A stretch of DNA of 7,380 bases from positions 1 to 7,380 of the forward strand of contig JAGDDM010000049.1 in NCBI GenBank assembly GCA_017958015.1, written 5' to 3'. This document shows positions 1 to 5,750 of this stretch, in pieces (within the stretch, counting starts at the first letter, position 1; the number at the start of each line of letters is the position of its first letter). Source of the DNA: Abditibacteriota bacterium. GTDB taxonomy: Bacteria; Armatimonadota; UBA5829. A program made the position numbers and the translations under genes. The notes beneath the pieces are model-generated. The model made no database searches and was not told where the DNA came from. It saw nothing but the letters and a program-made list of their open reading frames with translations.

Positions 1-1149
1 CGCCGCTATGAATCCGAGAATGTTGGCGGCGAAGGAGCCCAAAAACGCCGGAATCTTGCCGTCCATGGCAAAGCCGGAAGCGAACTCCCAAATGAGATAA
101 TATACCAAAATAAGAAGTACACTTATGCCGAAGCCCACGGAGGAGGAACTGCGGTTGCGTTTGCTGCCGAGAGGCACCGCCAGCAGGGCGAAGATGAAAC
201 TCGCCATGGGCAGAGCCAGTTTGTTGAGCCTTGACACCGCCAGAACCCGCATTTCCTGCTCGTATCTGTCCTCAAAGGGCTTCAGGGACTTCATGGCGTT
301 GCCCAGCTCCGTGAAGCTCCGCTCCCGGGGCTTGTTTTTGCTCATCTGATAGGCGCGCATGACCTCCGGGGTCATCTCTATCTGAGTCGACAGATCCGCG
401 GCGCTCCGGGTCTTGCCGAAGCGGATGGCCTGGGGCGCGTCGTCGCCCACTTTCTGGATGAAACCCTCGGAGAGAACGAAGGTGAACTTTTCTTTTTCCT
501 GCTCCACCGGGTCCGCGGACTTGCCGATGAGACCCTTCCAGGCGGCTTCCTTGGCGTGGATAACCGTCTCCGGAATGTTCTCCTCGGTGCCGTCGGCGTA
601 CTCCTTTTTGGCGTAGCGGACGATGGTGATGTCCTTCAGGATTCCCTTTTCCGCGTCGGCGATGCCGCCGTTCACGTAGATGTGGGAGTTGGTGGATTTC
701 TCGAAATACGAGAAGGGCTCGCTGCCCTTGGCTTTCTTCTGTGTGTATTGGGCCTGAATGGTTTTGAACTGCTCGAAGGCCCGGGAGGACACGTATTCGC
801 TCAGGAAGAAGGATACGATTGTCACGATTATGCCGAACACCGCGAAGGGGGCGGCGATGCGGCTGAGGGATACGCCCCCGGCGAAGAGGGCGGTTATTTC
901 ACTGTCGCCGGAGAGGCGGCTCATGCCCAGGAGCACGGCAAGCAATGTGGACATGGGCAGAATGTAGCCGAATATGGAGGGCAGTACAAATATGATTGCC
1001 TTCAGGGCGGTAAAGAGGGACATTCCCTCGCCCATCCATTTTATGAGATCTTCCAGATAGCTGCCCACGAAGAACACGGTGGCGAAAGCCGCCAAACCGA
1101 AGAAGAAGGGGCCCATGAGATCGAGAAGAAGAAGTTTATTGAGTTTCAT
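1..1149 (-). CDS. LptF/LptG-family lipopolysaccharide export permease, 3' end cut by window edge
   Basis: Reading leftwards from the ATG at 1149, the frame stays open for 383 codons to the window edge without a stop. That is about full family length (LptF and LptG are roughly 360-390 residues), so only a short tail is missing. Seen: two hydrophobic segments near residues 12-33 and 48-75, then the sequence SEITALFAGGVSL (83-95), which matches the family's coupling region that docks on LptB. A third hydrophobic segment (98-117) follows, then a long polar stretch (about 120-300) expected to form the periplasmic jellyroll. Hydrophobic segments near 308-328, 338-357 and 366-383 complete the usual six. 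Known of the family: LptF and LptG form the inner-membrane channel of the LptB2FG extractor. The start lies 2 bases after the lptB stop with no clear Shine-Dalgarno, suggesting translational coupling. I cannot say whether it is LptF or LptG. A second permease would be expected, perhaps just left of the window. Confidence 0.9.
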   Translation of the reverse strand, partial: MKLNKLLLLDLMGPFFFGLAAFATVFFVGSYLEDLIKWMGEGMSLFTALKAIIFVLPSIFGYILPMSTLLAVLLGMSRLSGDSEITALFAGGVSLSRIAAPFAVFGIIVTIVSFFLSEYVSSRAFEQFKTIQAQYTQKKAKGSEPFSYFEKSTNSHIYVNGGIADAEKGILKDITIVRYAKKEYADGTEENIPETVIHAKEAAWKGLIGKSADPVEQEKEKFTFVLSEGFIQKVGDDAPQAIRFGKTRSAADLSTQIEMTPEVMRAYQMSKNKPRERSFTELGNAMKSLKPFEDRYEQEMRVLAVSRLNKLALPMASFIFALLAVPLGSKRNRSSSSVGFGISVLLILVYYLIWEFASGFAMDGKIPAFLGSFAANILGFIAA

Positions 1150-1151
1150 CG

Positions 1152-1871
1152 TTACATCGTAAAGTTTTCGCCCAGGTAGAACTCCCGCGCGATGGGGTCG
1201 TTTATGATTTGATCCGGCGTGCCGGCGGTTTTAATCTGTCCGTTTGACATGATGTAGGCGCGGTCCGTGATCGAGAGGGTGTCCCGCACGTTGTGGTCGG
1301 TAATGAGAATGCCGATGCCCTTGCCCCGCAGGTGTTCCACCGTCTCCTGAATGTCGCCGATGGAGATGGGGTCCACGCCGGTGAAGGGCTCGTCAAGGAG
1401 TATAAACTTGGGGTTTGTGGCCAGGGCTCTGGCGATTTCCACCCGTCTGCGTTCGCCGCCGGAGAGGACCATACCCTTGCTTTTGCGAACCTTCGTAAGG
1501 CCGAACTCCTCAATGAGGGAGTCGCATTTTTCGCTCCGTTCCCCGGAGGTCATGTCGAGGCGCTCCAGGATGAGCTGAATGTTCTCCTCCACCGTGAGCT
1601 TGCGGAAAACCGAGGCTTCCTGGGCCAGGTATCCGATGCCCAGCCGGGCCCGCTTGTACATCTGCAGAGATGTCACGTCCTCGCCGTCAAGAGTGACGGT
1701 GCCCGCTTCCGGGCGCACAAGACCCACGGTCATGTAGAAAGCGGTTGTTTTGCCCGCGCCGTTGGGACCCAGAAGCCCCACGGTCTCGCCGGTCTCGATG
1801 TCGAAGCTGACGTTGTCCACCACTCGGCGGCCCTTGTATTCTTTTGTGAGTTTGTCGGCCTTGAGTTTCAT
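1152..1871 (-). CDS. lptB: LptB, ATPase of the lipopolysaccharide export ABC transporter
   Basis: This 239-residue ABC ATPase is complete and of the usual LptB length. It has all nucleotide-binding motifs: Walker A GPNGAGKT (35-42), Q-loop glutamine (Q84 in YLAQEASVF), signature LSGGERRR (136-143), Walker B FILLDEPF with catalytic E161 (156-163), D-loop VDP (166-168) and switch histidine H193 in TDHNVRDT. The [17 protein letters not shown] stretch and the FTGVDPIS segment are typical of the LptB subgroup, as opposed to generic branched-chain amino-acid ABC ATPases. Known role: it powers lipopolysaccharide extraction from the outer leaflet of the inner membrane together with LptF and LptG, working at the cytoplasmic face. 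Its ATG directly abuts the lptA stop (TAAATG), with only a weak GAAGAA purine stretch upstream, so coupled translation from lptA is likely. Gene order lptA-lptB-permease supports the assignment over other ABC families. Confidence 0.96.
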   Translation of the reverse strand: MKLKADKLTKEYKGRRVVDNVSFDIETGETVGLLGPNGAGKTTAFYMTVGLVRPEAGTVTLDGEDVTSLQMYKRARLGIGYLAQEASVFRKLTVEENIQLILERLDMTSGERSEKCDSLIEEFGLTKVRKSKGMVLSGGERRRVEIARALATNPKFILLDEPFTGVDPISIGDIQETVEHLRGKGIGILITDHNVRDTLSITDRAYIMSNGQIKTAGTPDQIINDPIAREFYLGENFTM

Positions 1872-2462
1872 TTATTCTTCGGATTCTTCGACCTTGATAA
1901 TGGGGTGGGCTTCGATTCTGCTGACGCCTTCCTTGGCCTCGACTCTGAACTTGAAGTCGTCGGGACCGATGTTGGGTTTCATGTTGATTTTCGCGGTGTC
2001 GCCGGTGAGGATTGTGGGTTCGGTGAACACCGCCGGGTTGGTGTGGACAATCTTCACGTTGCCCTCAAGGGTCATGATGTTGTCCGCGCCGGTGTAGGTG
2101 GCTTTGTCCGCGGTGGCCACGGTGGTGATGGGCGTGCCCTCCGCGTCGGTGACTTTGTATGTGATGGTGATGCCGCCCGAGAACTCGGCGCTCTTGATGG
2201 TGCCCATTATGCCGGTTTTGGAGCCGTTTTTGGAGCTGTAGAAGCCGATGGAGACATTGGCGGCCTTGGCGGTCAGAGCGGTGCCCTTGGCCTTGTCGGA
2301 GGCGTCTATAACCGCGTTGCCCTTGGCGCTTACTTTGTAGTTGCCGTACTCCAGAGCCGGGGCGCTGAAAGAAATCCTGCCGTCGCTCGATTTGTACGTG
2401 GCGGCGAAGGCGGAGGAAGATATCGCCAGAGCGGCGAGAATGAGAATAAGTGCTTTTTTCAT
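1872..2462 (-). CDS. lptA: LptA/OstA-like periplasmic lipopolysaccharide bridge protein
   Basis: The protein has 196 residues and a clear Sec signal peptide: MKK, a hydrophobic core (residues 4-14), and a probable signal-peptidase-I site after AFA (A18-F19-A20). The mature part is rich in short beta-strand patterns, including the OstA-like signature ADKATYTGADNIMTLEGNV (around residues 118-136), where a strand, a turn and a GNV strand repeat. LptA proteins polymerise or bridge between LptC at the inner membrane and LptD at the outer membrane, carrying lipopolysaccharide along a hydrophobic groove. The mature protein ends in an acidic tail (EESEE). A strong ribosome site AAGGAA overlaps the lptC stop (TAAAGGAA), with 6 bases from AGGA to the ATG, so the start is well fixed. 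Sequence divergence from the proteobacterial protein is high, and the call relies on the OstA pattern plus position directly before lptB. It could be read as a generic OstA-domain protein. Confidence 0.85.
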   Translation of the reverse strand: MKKALILILAALAISSSAFAATYKSSDGRISFSAPALEYGNYKVSAKGNAVIDASDKAKGTALTAKAANVSIGFYSSKNGSKTGIMGTIKSAEFSGGITITYKVTDAEGTPITTVATADKATYTGADNIMTLEGNVKIVHTNPAVFTEPTILTGDTAKINMKPNIGPDDFKFRVEAKEGVSRIEAHPIIKVEESEE

Positions 2463-2472
2463 GTGGGTTCCT

Positions 2473-3120
2473 TTACTTTTTGACGCTGTCTTTAAGCGTG
2501 TATGTGTTCAACTTGGTGTCGCCCTCAAAGGCGGGGGCCTCGATGGTGCCCATTTCGGAGGTGATGGAGACGCCGCCGGAGCCGATGATTCGGTTCTCTT
2601 TGGAGTACCACTTTATCCAGGGGGCCCGAACGGAGGTGACTTTGCCGGTGGACTTCAGAGTCACGTTGCCGGAGGCGGTGACCGTCTTTGCCACCGCGTC
2701 AACGAAGGCCTCGTCGGCGGATATGGTGGCGCCGCTGCCGTCCTGGTGCATGGTGCCCTTGAAGCCCTTGACGGTCATGCTCTTGTTCGACTCGCTGGCA
2801 ATCATTTCCCGGGCGGTGGCGGTCATTTTCGTTCTGCCCTTGTCCGTCCAGTTAATCTTTATGTCTTTTTGTGTAAGGCTCACGCCGGGGCGGGGCATCT
2901 CCGGCTCCGTGGGCTTTTGCTTCGCAACTTCCGGTTCCGGCTCCTTCTCGGGAACCTTGTCCTCGATTGTGGTCTTTCCCTCCCGGGGATTCAGCACGTC
3001 CTCAACGGGCCGGGTTTCCGGCGGAGTCGTGTTTTCCGCCTTTTTCTCCGCCTTTTTGCCGCAGCCGAAAATAACGAGGGCGGCGGCGAGAATAAGGGAT
3101 ATTGTTCTGATTGATTTCAT
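2473..3120 (-). CDS. lptC: LptC-like export protein with a lipoprotein signal
   Basis: I place the start at the ATG at 3120, giving 215 residues. It has GGAG 9 bases upstream and a promoter just before it. The frame stays open further upstream to 3312, but that would cross the promoter and bury the signal sequence. Residues 1-20 form a lipoprotein signal: basic MKSIR, hydrophobic residues 8-18, then a lipobox-like IFGC with Cys20. A charged, proline- and glutamate-rich linker follows (about 22-78, many K, E and P). The C-terminal half (about 80-215) has an OstA/LptC beta-strand pattern, notably SADEAFVDAVAKTVTASGNV (134-153). This mirrors the equivalent stretch of the downstream lptA product, so the two look like related folds. 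Known role of LptC: it receives lipopolysaccharide from LptB2FG and passes it to LptA. Classical LptC has a single membrane helix. Here the hydrophobic stretch is too short for one and lipid anchoring looks likelier. The call rests mainly on fold pattern and operon position. Confidence 0.75.
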   Translation of the reverse strand: MKSIRTISLILAAALVIFGCGKKAEKKAENTTPPETRPVEDVLNPREGKTTIEDKVPEKEPEPEVAKQKPTEPEMPRPGVSLTQKDIKINWTDKGRTKMTATAREMIASESNKSMTVKGFKGTMHQDGSGATISADEAFVDAVAKTVTASGNVTLKSTGKVTSVRAPWIKWYSKENRIIGSGGVSITSEMGTIEAPAFEGDTKLNTYTLKDSVKK

Positions 3121-3129
3121 GTGTATATT

Positions 3130-3133
3130 CTCC
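3130..3133 (-). promoter_or_regulatory. Ribosome binding site of lptC
   Basis: GGAG on the minus strand, 9 bases before the ATG at 3120. It decides in favour of this start over the upstream in-frame ATG codons at 3312 and 3309, which have no purine-rich site in a suitable position and would lie upstream of the promoter. Confidence 0.7.
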
Positions 3134-3151
3134 GCAAAATTCCTAAGATAC

Positions 3152-3180
3152 ATTATACCGGATTTTTCCCGTTTGGGCAA
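3152..3180 (-). promoter_or_regulatory. Sigma-70-type promoter of the lpt operon
   Basis: On the minus strand, TTGCCC (3180-3175) is followed after exactly 17 bases by a perfect TATAAT (3157-3152). Transcription would begin near 3145, giving a leader of about 25 bases with the lptC ribosome site inside it. Hexamers, spacing and distance to the gene all fit a housekeeping promoter. I see no operator-like repeat overlapping it. Confidence 0.75.
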
Positions 3181-3187
3181 AGTAAAT

Positions 3188-3216
3188 TTGATAAAATGCC
3201 GTGAGAGTGGTAAACT
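3188..3216 (+). promoter_or_regulatory. Candidate promoter P1 of the PHP-purine operon
   Basis: TTGATA (3188-3193), a 17-base gap, then TAAACT (3211-3216) on the plus strand. Transcription would start near 3223, leaving a leader of about 76 bases that contains the whole 3230-3270 palindrome, which could then fold as RNA. The -10 hexamer is only fair. Its -35 lies 7 bases from the -35 of the leftward lpt promoter, so the two promoters stand back to back. Confidence 0.45.
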
Positions 3217-3229
3217 TATATATCCAAGG

Positions 3230-3270
3230 TTTCGGGTTATGGGGTTATCCCGATAACCGTTAACCCGAAA
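3230..3270. repeat. Two-tier palindrome, possible operator or leader hairpin
   Basis: The outer arms TTTCGGGTTA (3230-3239) and TAACCCGAAA (3261-3270) are perfect 10-base inverted repeats. Nested inside are GGTTATC (3243-3249) and GATAACC (3252-3258), a perfect 7-base inverted repeat around CC. The junctions are unpaired (TGG on the left, GT on the right). It is not followed by a T-run in either direction, so it is not an ordinary terminator. As DNA it could be a dimer or tetramer operator ahead of the TATAAT at 3277. As RNA from promoter P1 it would form a long hairpin ending about 18 bases before the ribosome site. I do not recognise it as a known regulator box; it does not resemble the E. 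coli PurR box. Confidence 0.75.
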
Positions 3271-3276
3271 AACCGA

Positions 3277-3282
3277 TATAAT
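3277..3282 (+). promoter_or_regulatory. Candidate -10 element P2 of the PHP-purine operon
   Basis: A perfect TATAAT on the plus strand with no good -35 hexamer at the expected place (TAACCG at 3254-3259, inside the palindrome). Transcription would begin near 3289, right at the GGAG ribosome site (3289-3292), giving a leader of only about 10 bases. The lack of a -35 together with an overlapping palindrome would suit an activated promoter. It could also be a chance match in an A/T-rich spacer. Confidence 0.4.
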
Positions 3283-3298
3283 AAGACCGGAGTATTCA

Positions 3299-4579
3299 AT
3301 GACAGACATCAAACATCTTGAGGAACTCCTGAACGATTTCGACCCGCAGGTTCGCTACGACGCCCTGACGGAGATTGCCGAGGGCATCGAAAACGGCGAG
3401 ATCATCGTTCCGGAGCCGAAGGCGGAGAACAATCTCCACTACCACACTTTCTTTTCCTATAACGCTTACGCTTGGTCGCCCTGCCGCATTGCCTGGGAAG
3501 CCAAGAAATACGGCCTTTTCGCCGCGGGCATAGTGGATTTCGACGTAATCGACGGCATGGACGAGTTTTTGGCCGCCGGTGAGATGTTGGGTCTGCCCGC
3601 CGTGGTGTCCATGGAGACCCGTGTCTACGTCAAGGACTACGCGGAGCACGAGATAAGCTCTCCCAAGGAGCCCGGCGTTGCCTACTTCATGTGCGGCGGC
3701 TGTTACAAATATCCCGAGGAGGGCTCCGAAGCGGAGGAAACCCTTAACTTCCTGCGGGAATCCCAGAAGCACCGCAACGTGGAGATGGTTGAGAAGATAA
3801 ACGGGTATCTTGGCACCGTGAAGCTGGACTACGAGGCGGACGTTATGCCCCTCACTCCCTCCGGCAACGCCACGGAGCGCCACCTTTTGGAGGCCTACGA
3901 CAACAAAGCCAAAGAAGTCTATCCGGACGAGGGTAAGCGGGCCGCTTTTTGGGCGAAGGCCCTCGGTATAACCGACGATGAGGCCAAGAGTCTTATTGCC
4001 GACGACCCCAAGCTCCGGGACAAGATTCGCTCCAAACTGATGAAGTTCGGCGGAGTGGGCTACACCAAACCCACGCCGGACACCTTCCCTTCCCTTGAAC
4101 GGGTGGTGAAGATGGTTTACGATATGGGCGGCATACCCACCACCGCCTATCTGGACGGCGCCTCCTCCGGCGAGGCGGACATACACAAACTGCTTTCCTA
4201 CCTGAAGAGCAAGGGCACCCTGGCCCTCAACATCATTCCCGACCGCAATTACAATTTCTCCGACCCGGAGAAGAGGGCGGCGAGAGCGGCGCACCTTGAC
4301 AAGACCGTCAAGGCGGCCAGAGAACTGGATATGCCCATCATCATCGGCACCGAGATGAACAAGCTGGGTCTGCCCTTTGTGGACAACTTTAACGCTCCGG
4401 AGCTTAAGCCCTACATCGAGGACTTCAACAACGGCGCCTACATCTTCCGGGCCCACACGGTTCTGGCGGAGGCGGCGGATATGGGTTACACCTCGAAGTG
4501 GGCGGAAGAGTACTTCGGCGGCGACACCAAACGGAAAAACGATTTTTACCTCTCCGTGGGGAAAAATCTTTGTAAATAG
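3299..4579 (+). CDS. PHP-like domain protein of unknown function, with degenerate metal motifs
   Basis: The product has 426 residues. GGAG 6 bases before the ATG supports the start. A short helical, HEAT-like N-terminus (about 6-32, with DPQVRYDAL) precedes a PHP-like fold. Motif 1 is LHYHTFFSYN (46-55), keeping both histidines H47 and H49. Motif 2 reads VDFDVIDG (79-86), where PHP enzymes usually have TDHD, so the histidine is phenylalanine. A glutamate at the motif-3 position (E106 in VSMETRV) is kept. The later His-Pro and G-S-D-A-H motifs are not recognisable; IPTTAYLDG (279-287) and IIGTEMNKLG (348-357) sit at about those places. A CGGC pair (132-135) and a helical insertion (about 186-252) are further landmarks. 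PHP proteins are metal-dependent hydrolases, often phosphoesterases. Here catalysis may be altered or lost. It is 9 bases upstream of an AICAR formyltransferase gene with a shared promoter region, which suggests a purine or folate-linked role, but that is inference. Confidence 0.8.
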   Translation: MTDIKHLEELLNDFDPQVRYDALTEIAEGIENGEIIVPEPKAENNLHYHTFFSYNAYAWSPCRIAWEAKKYGLFAAGIVDFDVIDGMDEFLAAGEMLGLPAVVSMETRVYVKDYAEHEISSPKEPGVAYFMCGGCYKYPEEGSEAEETLNFLRESQKHRNVEMVEKINGYLGTVKLDYEADVMPLTPSGNATERHLLEAYDNKAKEVYPDEGKRAAFWAKALGITDDEAKSLIADDPKLRDKIRSKLMKFGGVGYTKPTPDTFPSLERVVKMVYDMGGIPTTAYLDGASSGEADIHKLLSYLKSKGTLALNIIPDRNYNFSDPEKRAARAAHLDKTVKAARELDMPIIIGTEMNKLGLPFVDNFNAPELKPYIEDFNNGAYIFRAHTVLAEAADMGYTSKWAEEYFGGDTKRKNDFYLSVGKNLCK

Positions 4580-4588
4580 AGGAGTATT

Positions 4589-5704
4589 ATGAGTACCGAT
4601 TTCAAGAAAAAATATTTCAGCAGAACAGAGAGCGGCTTCCCGGCGGAAGTGGAGATTCTGGGCAAGAAGTACGTGAAGGTGGAAGACCTGCGCTACGGCA
4701 CCAATCCCCATCAGGGAGCCAGTTTCTACAAGCCCGAGGACGGCGAGGACATGTGCTTCGCCGCCATGGAGATACTGAAAACCGGCAAGTCCGGCCTTTC
4801 CGAGACCAATTACAGCGACCTTAACCACGGCGCCAATATCGTCAAATATTTCGACGTGCCCGCCTGCGCCGTTATGAAGCACCTGAACCCCTCCGGCGCC
4901 GCCATCAAGGTTGGCGACATGGACCTCAAGACCGTGTACATGAGAGCCAGAGACGCGGATCCGGTGGCCGCTTTCGGCTGCACCGCCGTGTTCAACACCA
5001 AAGTTGACGCCGCCACCGCCGACGAGATTATGAACAGCTTCGTGGAAGTTGTGGCCGCCCCGGACTTCGACGACGAGGCCCTCGCTACCTTCAACAACTA
5101 CGAACTCTACAAGAAGAACAAGGACATCCGGGTCATCAAGCTTCCCAACATCGACAAGCTCCCCAAGTGGGTGGGCGAGAACGCCATGCCCACCATAAAG
5201 ACCCTCATGGACGGCTCCGTGGTTGTGGCCGAGCCCCTGCTCACCGCAGTTAAGGACGGCAGCGCCCTCGTTCCCGCGGTGAACGAGACAAAGACCCACG
5301 GACACGTGGAGATCGCCACTCTTCCCACGGAGCAGCAGGTCATCGACCTTCTCTTCGCTTGGTACGTGAACCTCAGCACCCGCTCCAACGGCATCGTCAT
5401 CGCCAAGGACGGTGTCACCATCGCCGTAGGCACCGGCCAGCAGGACAGAGTCACCGCCGTGAAGCAGTCCATCATCAAAGCCAAGGAACGGTTTAAGGTG
5501 GAGGGCGTCACCATGGAGGGCGCGGTTCTCAGCTCCGACGCTTTCTTCCCCTTCAGGGACAGCGTTGAGGCCGCCGCGGAAGCGGGTATTAAGGCCATTG
5601 TTCAGCCCGGCGGATCCCTCCGGGATTGGGACTCCATCGAAGCCTGCAACGAGCACGGCATCGCCATGGTATTCACCGGCGAGAGATGCTTCTCCCACCA
5701 TTAA
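4589..5704 (+). CDS. Stand-alone AICAR formyltransferase (PurH C-terminal domain only)
   Basis: The product has 371 residues and starts 9 bases after the preceding TAG, with AGGAG (4580-4584) 4 bases from the ATG. It covers the AICAR transformylase domain of PurH from end to end: RYGTNPHQ (35-42), the catalytic Lys-His pair K97-H98 in VMKHLNPSGAA, DPVAAFG (124-130), APDFDDEAL (157-165), SNGIVIAKDG (266-275), GTGQQDRV (281-288), SDAFFPFRDSVEAAAEAG (316-333) and the terminal QPGGSLRD and VFTGERCF. Known reaction: 10-formyl-tetrahydrofolate plus AICAR gives FAICAR, the penultimate step of purine synthesis in the cytoplasm. The roughly 200-residue N-terminal IMP cyclohydrolase (MGS-like) domain of bifunctional PurH is absent, and the upstream gene does not resemble it. 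The ring-closing step must therefore be done by another protein, or the organism uses this enzyme differently. Stand-alone versions occur in some archaea and anaerobic bacteria. Enzyme identity is very likely; its pathway partner is unknown. Confidence 0.92.
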   Translation: MSTDFKKKYFSRTESGFPAEVEILGKKYVKVEDLRYGTNPHQGASFYKPEDGEDMCFAAMEILKTGKSGLSETNYSDLNHGANIVKYFDVPACAVMKHLNPSGAAIKVGDMDLKTVYMRARDADPVAAFGCTAVFNTKVDAATADEIMNSFVEVVAAPDFDDEALATFNNYELYKKNKDIRVIKLPNIDKLPKWVGENAMPTIKTLMDGSVVVAEPLLTAVKDGSALVPAVNETKTHGHVEIATLPTEQQVIDLLFAWYVNLSTRSNGIVIAKDGVTIAVGTGQQDRVTAVKQSIIKAKERFKVEGVTMEGAVLSSDAFFPFRDSVEAAAEAGIKAIVQPGGSLRDWDSIEACNEHGIAMVFTGERCFSHH

Positions 5705-5714
5705 TCGATTGCGC

Positions 5715-5745
5715 GCACGCCGCTTCGGCGGCGTGTTGTTTTATT
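5715..5745 (+). terminator. Rho-independent terminator with UUCG tetraloop after the AICAR formyltransferase gene
   Basis: CACGCCGC (5716-5723), loop TTCG (5724-5727), GCGGCGTG (5728-5735): eight perfect pairs plus a G-T pair at the base, closed by the very stable C(UUCG)G tetraloop. It is followed by the T-rich TTGTTTTATT (5736-5745). It begins 11 bases after the stop codon and ends the PHP-purine operon. Confidence 0.9.
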
Positions 5746-5750
5746 AACCC

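Noticed and set aside
556..1179. A 207-codon plus-strand open frame opposite the permease gene.
   Set aside because: It is antisense to a convincing six-helix LptF/LptG permease. Its product is Gly/His/Glu-rich without any motif.
1293..2483. A 396-codon plus-strand open frame opposite lptB and lptA.
   Set aside because: It is a shadow of the minus-strand lpt genes, which have intact ABC motifs and a signal peptide. The plus-strand product is low-complexity G/V/H/D-rich with no family signal.
3230..3270. The palindrome as a rho-independent terminator.
   Set aside because: Neither side has a T-run, and it sits between divergent genes where no transcript needs to end.
3121..3312. A 64-residue N-terminal extension of lptC to an upstream ATG.
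   Set aside because: It would run through the lptC promoter and the intergenic palindrome, overlap the divergent gene's start, and put the lipoprotein signal in the middle of the protein.
3296..5701. An 801-codon minus-strand open frame antisense to both the PHP-like and the AICAR formyltransferase genes.
   Set aside because: The plus-strand genes have clear family motifs and ribosome sites. The antisense frame crosses both genes and their spacer, is full of His/Gly/Val repeats typical of mirrored GC-rich codons, and has no recognisable motif.
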